From a candidate division Zixibacteria bacterium 4484_93 (lineage in GTDB: Bacteria; UBP14; UBA6098; 4484-93), in contig NATO01000043.1 of NCBI GenBank assembly GCA_002085385.1, positions 1 to 19,232 on the forward strand: a stretch of DNA of 19,232 nt, written 5' to 3'. The notes under the pieces are model-generated. The model worked only from the letters and a program-made list of their open reading frames with translations, was not told the DNA's origin and ran no database searches. The first letter of the stretch is position 1, and the number at the start of each line of letters is the position of its first letter. Made by a program: the position numbers and the translations under genes. This document shows, one piece after another, positions 1 to 7,632 of the stretch.

Positions 1-432
1 AGGAATGCTCCGTATCCCAATACGATAAACTGCAACATTATTCTGGATGAGCAGGAAAGCTCTATCGGGCTTTTCGAGCAGGAGCAGGTGAAGGTTTCTT
101 CTGAGCCCGTGTCTGATGTTATCATCTCACCCAATCCGTTCTCGCCCAATGCTGATGGCTTGTGTGACGAGACAAACATTACGGTTGTTACCCGCTATGA
201 CGGTCAGGTCGATATAGACATCTTTGATATATCTGGCAATCTTGTTCTGAGCCTTGCCCGAGGTAAGCGGGTATCATCGGGCAGAAATGAGAACATCATC
301 TGGGATGGGTGTAATGGTTCCTGTGAGGTTCAGCCGGTGGGAGTGTATCTTGTCTGCGTCAGATTTACATACATATTCGAGGGGAACGAACGGGAGGCAA
401 GAAAGAATAAGGCAGTGGTGATTGTAAGATGA
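1..432 (+). CDS. C-terminal end of a secreted protein with FlgD-Ig/type IX-like C-terminal domain (5' partial)
   Basis: The frame is open from base 1, so this is the tail of a protein that starts upstream; the GTG at 88 is internal, not a start. The last ~105 residues begin with the motif PNPFSPNADG, then alternate short beta strands with 'DIFDISGNLV' and 'GVYLV'. This is the pattern of FlgD-Ig-like / gliding-motility C-terminal domains found at the end of large secreted proteins in FCB-type bacteria, where they act as adaptors or sorting signals. The upstream function cannot be told from what is left. Its TGA overlaps the next ATG (ATGA at 429-432), so the two are probably translated together. 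The pairing with a PorV/UPF0164-like barrel suggests, but does not prove, type IX-like export. Confidence 0.75.
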   Translation, partial: RNAPYPNTINCNIILDEQESSIGLFEQEQVKVSSEPVSDVIISPNPFSPNADGLCDETNITVVTRYDGQVDIDIFDISGNLVLSLARGKRVSSGRNENIIWDGCNGSCEVQPVGVYLVCVRFTYIFEGNEREARKNKAVVIVR

Positions 433-1298
433 GAGGAGTGGTTACATTAACATTCGTTTTGGTTGTTTTTCTTTCTCCTTTTGAGCTATCTGGATATTTT
501 GCGCCTGCCTGTTTTTCGAGTTCTCGAGCTGTTTCGATGGGTGGTGCCTACTTGTCGGTCTGTGAGGGGAGCGATGCCGCCTTTTACAACCCATCGAGGA
601 TTATATCCTCACATCGCTTCGAGCTTGCAGTGGACTATACGATGCTCTATTCGGTCGATGGGCTATCCTATTTCTCGTCTGCTTTTTCATATACCAGTGG
701 CAGGTTTGGCGGCTTTGCCCTCGGATGGCGGGGGCTTTACCTCGAGGATGTCTACGGAGAGAACCACATAAGCCTCAGCTGGGGGAGAAGAATCTGGAGG
801 GCTATTTCCCTCGGAGCTTCCTTGAAAGCTGTTCTGCTTTCTGCTCCGGGATACTCAAAATACAATGACCCAAATTTTGAGGAGAGTTTTATTACCTTAT
901 CGGGGGATTTAGGATTTTCCTTTGTTCCGTTCCGGAATGCTGTGTTCTCCGGTGTTGTGACGAATGTAAATGCTCCGAAGCTCTCTTTTATCTCGACCAC
1001 CTCCGAGCCTGATGAGTGGCATCGGAACATTCGGCTCGGGATGTCGTATATCATCAAGCGTTCGCTGGTATTCTCGCTCGACGCTTACACGAGGCGTGGC
1101 GACTTTGACGATATTCATCTTGATATAGGCTCGGAGATGACATTCTTTGATGCCCTTTCGCTCCGTTCCGGTGTATCCGATGGTAGGCTCGGACTCGGGC
1201 TAGGTCTGTTCTCAAAGAGATGGGCGTTCGATGTTGCTCTCGCATCACACAGGTATCTTGGCAACAGATACCAGTTCTCATTCAAGGTGATGTATTGA
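429..1298 (+). CDS. PorV/UPF0164-like outer membrane beta-barrel protein
   Basis: A 289-residue protein with an N-terminal signal peptide (about residues 1-22), followed by 'SSRAVSMGGAYLSV' and 'GSDAAFYNPSR'. This is the N-terminal signature of the PorV / UPF0164 / FadL-like group, which usually reads ARAxxMGGAYxAxxxDxxAxxxNPA. The rest is alternating beta-strand sequence ending in a C-terminal aromatic (FSFKVMY), consistent with BAM-assembled outer membrane barrels. Family members shuttle type IX cargo or act as outer-membrane channels; which applies here is unknown. It starts inside the stop codon of the upstream secreted-protein gene and its own stop overlaps the next start (TGATG at 1296-1300), so it sits in the same translationally coupled run. 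Confidence 0.72.
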   Translation: MRGVVTLTFVLVVFLSPFELSGYFAPACFSSSRAVSMGGAYLSVCEGSDAAFYNPSRIISSHRFELAVDYTMLYSVDGLSYFSSAFSYTSGRFGGFALGWRGLYLEDVYGENHISLSWGRRIWRAISLGASLKAVLLSAPGYSKYNDPNFEESFITLSGDLGFSFVPFRNAVFSGVVTNVNAPKLSFISTTSEPDEWHRNIRLGMSYIIKRSLVFSLDAYTRRGDFDDIHLDIGSEMTFFDALSLRSGVSDGRLGLGLGLFSKRWAFDVALASHRYLGNRYQFSFKVMY

Positions 1299-2473
1299 TG
1301 AAAAGGGTCATCATAATATCACTTTTTCTCCTTTTCGCCGGGAGGCTCACATCAGGTGTTCGGCTTGAGGGGTATTATGAGAACACGAACACGCTCGATG
1401 GGAACATCCGCTGGTATCTGGCTGAGCCACATCATAATATCGAGTTCCGCTTCCTCGGGCAACCTATGGGTGGTGTCGAGGCTTTCTTGAAGTTCCACGC
1501 GGAATCGGATAAACTTTTCAACAACAATCTCGCCCAGAGATATACACTTTACGATATGGTAGAGGCTCACGCCCGTTTTAGATGGGAGAAAGGTTTGGAG
1601 TTTGTTCTCTTTTCTCGTGAGAACCGGTTCTGGTTTCCGCAGGGTTTGATGGAGCTTGTCTCCCAGTGGACGGTGAACGATAACGGCAACGCTCAGGGTG
1701 TGAGGGCAGATTTCTGGAATATCTGGAAACTTCACGGGCTTTTTATATATTCCGATTACTCGCAGTCGGGTGGCGAGGATGCCACCATCACCAGATGGAG
1801 CCTGCCGCTTTTATCCGACAGATTCAGGCTTTCCTCTACATTTGCCCGCAAGGACTGGAACGGCTCATCCGATAACCACAATGATGTTGTATCCAGCGAT
1901 ATCTATTTTTCTCTCGGTAGAACACTGTCTCCTCTCAGACATTTCGGTGATTTCGACTGCGCGCTTGAGCTTGCCAGAAGTCGCATCCCCGACGAGGACA
2001 AAGATAGTAAAAACACCGCCTTAAAAGCGGAGATAAGAAATCTCCGGGTTGGTCCTGTTGAGATAAAGTTTGCTTATCGGGAGATAGGCGAGAACTTCCG
2101 CTCCTATCTCTCCTCCGATTATGACCAGGGGCAGAAATACAATGAGTCCGGTTATAATATAAATGCGACATACTTTTTCCCGACAAAGGCAGTGAACATA
2201 ACGACAAACTATGAGGTATCGTGGCTGGGATACGAACTACGATGCCTACAGGGTTTATCCAACACTTTTCAACGAGCTTTCGTTCGAGAATTTCCTTGCC
2301 AAGGTGAGACTTCAGTTCCGCTGGAAGGATATAGGGACAGCTTACGAACTCCAGGCGTTCGGCTTCGAGCTGAATGCCAACCTGACACACAACTGGAAGC
2401 TCTACACAAGAGCTGTGAATGTGAACGAGACATCGGAATCACGCCAGACAGTATTTGTTCAGTTTCAGTATAA
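1298..2473 (+). CDS. Outer membrane beta-barrel protein, N-terminal part of a broken gene
   Basis: The start is the ATG at 1298, which overlaps the previous stop; the frame is open upstream, but the signal peptide (MKRVIIISLFLLFAGRLTSG) begins here. The protein then shows repeated amphipathic beta strands with many Trp, Tyr, Phe and Arg residues, typical of an outer membrane barrel. The meaningful sequence runs to about base 2225 (residue ~309); from there to the stop at 2473 the translation loses the strand pattern, while the frame one base further on takes it up. This is therefore the front of a gene with a +1 frame break. The family is not one I can name. Its place just before a CBM48-barrel fusion suggests a glucan-related porin, which is inference from context only. 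Confidence 0.6.
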   Translation: MKRVIIISLFLLFAGRLTSGVRLEGYYENTNTLDGNIRWYLAEPHHNIEFRFLGQPMGGVEAFLKFHAESDKLFNNNLAQRYTLYDMVEAHARFRWEKGLEFVLFSRENRFWFPQGLMELVSQWTVNDNGNAQGVRADFWNIWKLHGLFIYSDYSQSGGEDATITRWSLPLLSDRFRLSSTFARKDWNGSSDNHNDVVSSDIYFSLGRTLSPLRHFGDFDCALELARSRIPDEDKDSKNTALKAEIRNLRVGPVEIKFAYREIGENFRSYLSSDYDQGQKYNESGYNINATYFFPTKAVNITTNYEVSWLGYELRCLQGLSNTFQRAFVREFPCQGETSVPLEGYRDSLRTPGVRLRAECQPDTQLEALHKSCECERDIGITPDSICSVSV

Positions 2474-2621
2474 CGGCTGGTCGAATACGGATTTCTTCAT
2501 CGAGTTCGGCAACCCGGCGGATTCAGACAACGACCTGACCAACGATGATGATTTTGTCAACTGTTCATCGAGCAGTGAGATAAGTCAACAGGTTAAAACA
2601 TACATAAGAGTGTATTTTTAG
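2211..2621 (+). CDS. Outer membrane beta-barrel protein, C-terminal part of the broken gene
   Basis: This frame continues the barrel begun at 1298. It is open only from 2202 (a TAA lies at 2199), so the break lies between 2202 and about 2240. Convincing barrel sequence starts at 'WDTNYDAYRVYPTLF' and continues in alternating strands to 'VKTYIRVYF', a C-terminal Phe beta-signal. The ATG at 2211 is probably not a true start: it has no signal peptide and no ribosome site. Joining the two parts gives about 440 residues. Whether more than one base is missing cannot be judged without a family alignment. The TAG stop is shared with the ribosome binding site of the next gene (AGGAGG at 2620-2625). 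Confidence 0.55.
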   Translation: MRYRGWDTNYDAYRVYPTLFNELSFENFLAKVRLQFRWKDIGTAYELQAFGFELNANLTHNWKLYTRAVNVNETSESRQTVFVQFQYNGWSNTDFFIEFGNPADSDNDLTNDDDFVNCSSSSEISQQVKTYIRVYF

Positions 2622-2625
2622 GAGG
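2620..2625 (+). promoter_or_regulatory. Ribosome binding site for the CBM48-barrel gene
   Basis: AGGAGG overlaps the stop codon (TAG at 2619-2621) of the preceding barrel gene and lies 4 bases before the ATG at 2630. This fixes the start of the downstream gene and implies translation re-initiation between the two. Confidence 0.7.
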
Positions 2626-2629
2626 CAGG

Positions 2630-4879
2630 ATGAGAAGTCTCTTTGCGTTCCTTTTGATACTTATCCCTGTTGCAGTGTTTGCCAGTTCTGAGGTTGTTGA
2701 GGATGGTGTTCTATTCACTTACTCTGACCCGAATGCAAATGTCGTCTTCCTTGCCGGTGATTTCAACGGCTGGAAAGAAAACGATATAAGCTTAGAGAAG
2801 GACTCGATGGGTGTCTTTGCGGTCAAGTTGAAGCTTGAGAAAGGGAGATACGAGTATAAATTCATTGTCGATGGTGTCTGGAAGGAGGACGCCGACAATC
2901 CGAATAGGGTTCCTGACCCTTATGGTGGATATAATTCTGTTGTCGAGGTCGGTGCAGGTGAGAAGATAGAGTCGACTAAGCCAGGTGGCAGAGCAATTTT
3001 TACATATTTTGACCCGGATGCCGAAGCTGTTTATCTCGCCGGTGAGTTCAACGACTGGAATCCGCACGAACTTCTGATGGAGAAGGAGGAAGACAATGTC
3101 TGGCGAATATCTCTCGAACTTGCGCCGGGTGAATATGAGTATAAGTTTGTCGTCGATGGTAACTGGGTCACAGACCCGATGAACCCGACTATCCGTGGTG
3201 ATATGGGCAACTCTGTTATCCGTGTGAACGAGGATGGGACGGCGTCTTATCCTGCTGGTGCGCAGCTACTCACCAATACCCCTGTGTCATCGAGGGTGCT
3301 GTTTGGCGGGCAGTTCCTATCCCGATTTACAGGCTCTCGTGATTATCCCGGGGATAGGCGGTTCAAACTGGGCAAGCCGGATATAAAGCTCGATGTCAAC
3401 ATAAAGGCTCATATATCGGAGGGGGCAGAGCTGCTCGGCTCGTTCGATGTCAACACAACCGATGCAGAGAAGATGTATGAGGCTCATCTTCATCTCGATT
3501 CGCTCGGTCTCGACCTCGATGCCGGCGAATTCTCCGTGTCTGCCTTCTTCAACAGGGAGCTATTCGAGACATCCGACCCTCTTTCCCTTGTCGGTAACTA
3601 CCCTTTTCCTGAGCCGACTTATGAAAAGCCCCAGAGGTTCGGGCTCGGTTATGCCGGGATAGAACTCAGATATGAGCTGCTCGAGCTTCTTCTTGCCAAC
3701 GAATTCAAGAACTGGGCATTTTCACCCGATACACTCGATTTTCCTAACATAGCTGGCAGAAGACAGCTGGGTTTTTTCTCGAGAAGGATTTCAACGGTTG
3801 ATGAACCGACCGACTTCTCCAACTATGGTACGGATGTTCTGGCAGGCAGGATTAGTAAAGATTTTGGGTTTGTTGCTCCTGGTATCGTTTTCCGTGTTGA
3901 CAAAAACCGCTGGTGGCTTCCCACATCGGAGATAACTTATGAGGAGTTCGATTCTATCTATGCCCGTGAGAACCTCTCCTCCGATTGGCTTGACCTCGGT
4001 TCCTGGGAGCTGGGAGCAGGAGGCGATGTTAGGGTAAATATGTGGGATGTAGCCTCTCTGTGGGCTGAGTATATTTACTGGAAATATGCCTCGCTGATTG
4101 AGGCGGGTAATCGTGAGAACCGCGACAGAACAGGTGATGGTAAGCTCGACATCCCGCTCGGAAAGCAAAGTGGATTCCTGTCCGGAGCAGGTCTGTCGTT
4201 TGATTTATTCAAAAATCTCAATCTCACCCTTTCCACTGAGCTCGAGCATTACAACCCGATGGACACGAATGATGTCTATATCATCCCGCACCCGAACGAT
4301 GGTGAGACCGGCAGACCGACCCTCACATATGAGACACTCCCTGAGTATGATAGAAAAGCTTTTCTGGGTGTAATGAAATACAGGGGCAAGCATCTTTCTG
4401 CGGGGATTTCGTATCGGTTCGAGGATGTGAAGGATACGAGAAGGTTCGGCGCTATCCTTCCGGAGCTTTCATTTTCTCTTTTCAAGAAGAGAATAGCTCT
4501 TTGCTTTAAGGGGGAATACTCGTCGGGCAGTTTGGGTGAAACCAATTTCTTCGGGACAGATATCCTCTATGGGTTGAGTTATAATTTCTCAAGAGAGCTA
4601 TCGTTTGATACGGATGTTATGTACAAGCGGCTCGACACTCACTCAAGCGATGCGAAGGACTACTTCTTCCCGTATCTTGCCTTTATCTGGCAGCCGAAAG
4701 AGGCAATCAGATTTGAACTATCGACCGGCGTTTCGCCATACGATATAAAGGGTCGCTACACAGGGAGAAGCAAGTGGCTATACGACACAATGGATGAGAA
4801 CTCTATCTCGTTTGTCGATGCCCTCTCCCGAATGGAGCAATACAGGGGAATAAACATCTTTGCGAGTGTGAGGTTCTAA
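2630..4879 (+). CDS. Outer membrane beta-barrel with two N-terminal CBM48-like glucan-binding domains
   Basis: A 749-residue protein. It has a signal peptide (about 1-19), then two CBM48/AMPK-beta-type glycogen-binding modules at about residues 23-107 and 118-199. Each has the hallmark strand 'LAG(D/E)FN(G/D)W', a later 'YE YKF(I/V)VDG' block and an aromatic-rich finish. A linker to about 220 follows, then roughly 530 residues of alternating amphipathic strands ending in 'INIFASVRF', the C-terminal Phe signal of BAM-assembled outer membrane barrels. A DxTGDGxLD loop at residues 499-507 looks like a calcium-binding turn. Known CBM48 domains bind alpha-1,4/1,6-glucans, so this is probably a glucan-binding porin or surface receptor. 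It sits just before a CBM48 lipoprotein and glucan hydrolases. Whether the CBM48 pair faces the periplasm or the outside is not decided by sequence. Confidence 0.78.
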   Translation: MRSLFAFLLILIPVAVFASSEVVEDGVLFTYSDPNANVVFLAGDFNGWKENDISLEKDSMGVFAVKLKLEKGRYEYKFIVDGVWKEDADNPNRVPDPYGGYNSVVEVGAGEKIESTKPGGRAIFTYFDPDAEAVYLAGEFNDWNPHELLMEKEEDNVWRISLELAPGEYEYKFVVDGNWVTDPMNPTIRGDMGNSVIRVNEDGTASYPAGAQLLTNTPVSSRVLFGGQFLSRFTGSRDYPGDRRFKLGKPDIKLDVNIKAHISEGAELLGSFDVNTTDAEKMYEAHLHLDSLGLDLDAGEFSVSAFFNRELFETSDPLSLVGNYPFPEPTYEKPQRFGLGYAGIELRYELLELLLANEFKNWAFSPDTLDFPNIAGRRQLGFFSRRISTVDEPTDFSNYGTDVLAGRISKDFGFVAPGIVFRVDKNRWWLPTSEITYEEFDSIYARENLSSDWLDLGSWELGAGGDVRVNMWDVASLWAEYIYWKYASLIEAGNRENRDRTGDGKLDIPLGKQSGFLSGAGLSFDLFKNLNLTLSTELEHYNPMDTNDVYIIPHPNDGETGRPTLTYETLPEYDRKAFLGVMKYRGKHLSAGISYRFEDVKDTRRFGAILPELSFSLFKKRIALCFKGEYSSGSLGETNFFGTDILYGLSYNFSRELSFDTDVMYKRLDTHSSDAKDYFFPYLAFIWQPKEAIRFELSTGVSPYDIKGRYTGRSKWLYDTMDENSISFVDALSRMEQYRGINIFASVRF

Positions 4880-4885
4880 AGGATT

Positions 4886-5272
4886 ATGAAGAGGATTTGC
4901 GTTTATCTTCTGGTTTTCTTGCTTTCTGGTTGTGCTGCCGGCAGGCTGGTAAAGAATCGGCTTCCGCCGCCGCATAGGGTAGAAGGTGGGATTCTGTTCC
5001 AGTATGAAAACAAGGCGGCTCATTCCGTTAATCTTGCCGGGAATTTCAACGGCTGGTGCGGAACGAAGGAATATCATCGTTTTGACCCATCCATTGGAAT
5101 TATGCACGACGATGACGGCGATGGCATCTGGGAGATAATCGTCCCGCTGCCTCCGGGCAGATACCAGTATAAGTTCGTAATAGACAATGCTGCAAGCTGG
5201 GTTCTCGACCCGAATAACCCACTGCGGGGCGTCGAGGATGGAATAGAGAATTCTTTGATAATCGTCGATTGA
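4886..5272 (+). CDS. Small CBM48-like glucan-binding lipoprotein
   Basis: A 128-residue lipoprotein with a clear lipobox (LSGC, Cys16) after a hydrophobic leader. It consists almost wholly of one CBM48/AMPK-beta-like domain (about residues 33-127) with 'NLAGNFNGW', 'DGDGIWEI', 'GRYQYKFVID' and 'DPNNPLRG'. There is no catalytic domain. It would present a single alpha-glucan-binding module on a lipid anchor, in the outer membrane or periplasm. By role this resembles the SusE/SusF starch-binding lipoproteins of Bacteroidetes, though it is unrelated to them in fold class as far as can be seen. The gene lies 6 bases after the CBM48-barrel gene and 13 bases before the GH57 gene, so it is co-transcribed with both. 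Confidence 0.8.
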   Translation: MKRICVYLLVFLLSGCAAGRLVKNRLPPPHRVEGGILFQYENKAAHSVNLAGNFNGWCGTKEYHRFDPSIGIMHDDDGDGIWEIIVPLPPGRYQYKFVIDNAASWVLDPNNPLRGVEDGIENSLIIVD

Positions 5273-5285
5273 CAGGGAGGAGAAT

Positions 5286-5786
5286 ATGATAAAAAGATTA
5301 TTTATGCTTTTCTTGCTCTTTCCAGTTGTTCTTTTTGCCCAGCCGAAGATGGGAAACAACGGTGTTCTGTTCGAGTTCAAGGCTCCGAATGCGAATCTGG
5401 TTTATCTTGCAGGTGAGTTCAACAACTGGGCTCCAACTGGGACTCCGATGGAAAAAACAAAAGACGGTATCTGGCGGATAGAGTATCCACTGAAACCGGG
5501 GACTTACCAGTATAAGTTCGTTGTGGATGGCAAGAGATGGGAATCTGACCCGAATAATCCGTTCGTTGTTGATGATGGCTATGGTGGAGTGAACTCGGTT
5601 CTCACGGTCACAGAGGATGGAAAGATTGTCCTCGGTCAGGGGAAGAAACATTTTGTTCCAACCGATGATTATGATGTGAACGGCAAACTGTATTTGAATA
5701 TTATCTGGCATCAGCATCAGCCTGGCAGGCAGGACAGACCCTTGGATAGATATGGCTTTGAAGCCCACGGAAGAGTTCACGGATGA
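5286..5786 (+). CDS. Secreted GH57 glucan hydrolase, N-terminal fragment (CBM48 + first GH57 motif)
   Basis: The start ATG follows a strong ribosome site (GGAGGAG at 5276-5282). Residues 1-18 are a signal peptide ending near VLFA-QP. Residues ~24-111 are a CBM48-like domain (LAGEFNNW, YQYKFVVDG, DPNNPFVVDDGYGG). After a linker comes 'LYLNIIWHQHQP', which is conserved region 1 of glycoside hydrolase family 57, ending at base 5723. From there the frame reads 21 residues of unrelated sequence to a stop at 5786, while the GH57 sequence carries on one frame over. The segment that in GH57 relatives lies between HQP and 'DPWxxxxLKPxE' is absent. This is the front half of a broken gene; the fragment alone cannot be active. 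Confidence 0.8.
   Translation: MIKRLFMLFLLFPVVLFAQPKMGNNGVLFEFKAPNANLVYLAGEFNNWAPTGTPMEKTKDGIWRIEYPLKPGTYQYKFVVDGKRWESDPNNPFVVDDGYGGVNSVLTVTEDGKIVLGQGKKHFVPTDDYDVNGKLYLNIIWHQHQPGRQDRPLDRYGFEAHGRVHG
5721..5733 (+). other. Break point in the GH57 gene (frameshift plus apparent deletion)
   Basis: CCTGGCAGGCAGG marks the junction. The upstream frame encodes HQHQP up to 5723; the downstream frame resumes with G-R-T-D-P-W from 5728. The 4-base unit GGCA is tandemly repeated here (GGCAGGCAGG, 5724-5733), the kind of microhomology left by slipped-strand or end-joining deletion. From memory of GH57 relatives, roughly 60-90 residues are missing between the two sides; the exact number needs an alignment. 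Confidence 0.6.
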
Positions 5787-7623
5787 GGATGATGCGAACC
5801 TGTATAAGAACGCCTGGAACTCGTTCGGTATCTCCGATGTTATGCTTGCCCGCTTCCCGGAGTATAAGGCTCTCAAGGGTAAGGGAAGCAAATTCACCGT
5901 TTGGGAGAAGCGAGAGATAAAATTCTGGCATTATCTTGCCTGGTTCGACCCGGATTTCCTCCGCGGTAGTGTCGAGCTACCCGGTGATATGAGCTGCGAC
6001 CTGTCGGACCTCGTCGAGGAGCAGGATGGCAAATTTTACCTCAGAAAGAAGATAACAGAGAGGGATTGCAATCGCATCATCGCCGAGGCATTCAAGCTGT
6101 GCGCTTCCGTTGTGCCTATTCATAGGGAACTTATGTATAACCCTGAAACCTATGAAGGTCAGATAGAGATAATAACGACACCGTATTATCATCCGATACT
6201 GCCGCTTATCTATTCGACCAATTCAGCTCGCATCTGCCAGCCAGGGACTCCTCTGCCGACGGAGTTCTCCTATCCCGAGGATGCATCCGCTCAGGTGGCA
6301 AAGGCGATTGCCTTCTATGAGGATATATTCGGAGCAAAACCGTATGGATTCTGGCCCGCCGAGGGTGCAGTCTCGGAGGATATAGTGAAAATAATGGTCG
6401 AAAACAATATCCTCTGGATGGCGACAGGTGATGGTGTCCTCTCTAAATCGACCCCTGCTGGTCTGCCCGTTTATCAGCCGTATCGTGTCGATTCCGACAA
6501 GGTTTTTGGCGATAACGACCCATCCGATGCTATGGCTGTTGTGTTTCGCAACACCGAACTCTCGGACAAGATAGGCTTCAAATATCAACTCAAGACTGGT
6601 GAAGAGGCAGCGGACGATTTCATCCGCTCGGTTATCAGGTTTGCTTCACCTGATGAGGACAGGCTGCTGACGGTTATACTGGATGGTGAGAACGCATGGG
6701 AGTGGTATAGGCTCGACAACGACGGCAAGCAGTTCCTGAATGCTCTCTATCGGAAGCTCTCTAAGCTCACACGGGAGGGAAAGGTTATAACAGTAACGAC
6801 AGCTGAATATATCCTTGGCAACCCGAAGCGTAATGTTCCACCGCATCCTGTGTCGAGTATGAGGGAGATTGAGCCGCTCTGGCCTGGCTCCTGGATAAAT
6901 GCAAATTTCGATACCTGGCTCGGCGAGCCGGAGGAGAATACTGCCTGGGAATATCTGCTCACGGCAAGGCGAGAACTTGAGAAGTCCGGTATCCCTCGTC
7001 CTGAACCAGCCAGTTTTTCACCTCCTGAGGGGACAAAACAGTTTTATGCTTACAGAGCCTGGGAGGAGATGTATGCTGCGGAGGGCAGCGACTGGTTCTG
7101 GTGGTATGGAGCAGACCAGGGTGCTCCTGGTGGCGATGAGCCGTTTGATGACGCTTTCCGCTCTCATATACTCGGCGTGTATGAGTTTGCAAAAAAAGCC
7201 GGTGCAGAGGTTGAGGTTCCCAATTTCCCGTCCATTCTGATAGGAACACCCTCCACAGGAGGAGGAACGATGGCTCAGTCGGGGAATATGGTATCCGTTC
7301 TATTCACCTGCGATGCAACGAGTGTTGATGTCCCCGATGCGATATATATAGTCGGCGACAAGCCGGAGCTTGCCAGCTGGACACCGAACAAGGTGAAAAT
7401 GCACGATGACGGAACCAATGGGGATGAGAAATCCGGTGATGGCATCTGGTCGATTGAAATCAAGTTTCCGGAGAATACCTCGGTGCAGTATAAATACACA
7501 AACTCGGGCAAGATAGGTGTCTGGTCGCCTGGTGAGGAGTTCCCTGTGGCGAACCGCCAGATATTTGTCCGTGATGATGGGAGCGGTAAGATGCTCATAA
7601 GAGACACATTTGGCAAGATGTAG
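5752..7623 (+). CDS. Secreted GH57 glucan hydrolase, C-terminal fragment (GH57 catalytic core + CBM20)
   Basis: Family sequence in this frame begins upstream of the ATG, at about 5728 (GRTDPWIDMALKPTEE), so 5752 is only the first ATG. The ORF carries the GH57 core: 'TTPYYHPILPL' (~142-152), 'GFWPAEGAVSE' with the expected nucleophile Glu204, and 'ILDGENAWEWY' with the expected acid/base Asp311. Residues ~512-606 form a CBM20-like starch-binding domain (IYIVGDKPELASW, then a strand ending QYKYT). GH57 enzymes act on alpha-glucans (amylase, branching or transferase activities). The sub-type is not clear here, but the long insertion-rich form and carbohydrate modules suggest a secreted amylase-type enzyme. 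The protein lacks a signal peptide of its own because the gene is split from 5286-5786. A stop (TAG 7621-7623) overlaps the ribosome site of the MalE-like gene. Confidence 0.82.
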   Translation: MALKPTEEFTDEDDANLYKNAWNSFGISDVMLARFPEYKALKGKGSKFTVWEKREIKFWHYLAWFDPDFLRGSVELPGDMSCDLSDLVEEQDGKFYLRKKITERDCNRIIAEAFKLCASVVPIHRELMYNPETYEGQIEIITTPYYHPILPLIYSTNSARICQPGTPLPTEFSYPEDASAQVAKAIAFYEDIFGAKPYGFWPAEGAVSEDIVKIMVENNILWMATGDGVLSKSTPAGLPVYQPYRVDSDKVFGDNDPSDAMAVVFRNTELSDKIGFKYQLKTGEEAADDFIRSVIRFASPDEDRLLTVILDGENAWEWYRLDNDGKQFLNALYRKLSKLTREGKVITVTTAEYILGNPKRNVPPHPVSSMREIEPLWPGSWINANFDTWLGEPEENTAWEYLLTARRELEKSGIPRPEPASFSPPEGTKQFYAYRAWEEMYAAEGSDWFWWYGADQGAPGGDEPFDDAFRSHILGVYEFAKKAGAEVEVPNFPSILIGTPSTGGGTMAQSGNMVSVLFTCDATSVDVPDAIYIVGDKPELASWTPNKVKMHDDGTNGDEKSGDGIWSIEIKFPENTSVQYKYTNSGKIGVWSPGEEFPVANRQIFVRDDGSGKMLIRDTFGKM

Positions 7624-7632
7624 GAGGGAAAA

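Noticed and set aside
2199..5760. Programmed +1 frameshifting as the explanation for the broken barrel and GH57 genes
   Set aside because: No slippery-codon/stop arrangement or known stimulator is visible at either site, and the GH57 and flippase joints also seem to lack conserved residues, which frameshifting would not explain.
4778..5897. Two long open frames on the minus strand (about 200 codons each), antisense to the CBM48 lipoprotein and GH57 start
   Set aside because: Their translations have no domain-like pattern and no ribosome site, and they mirror the codon bias of the well-supported + strand genes.
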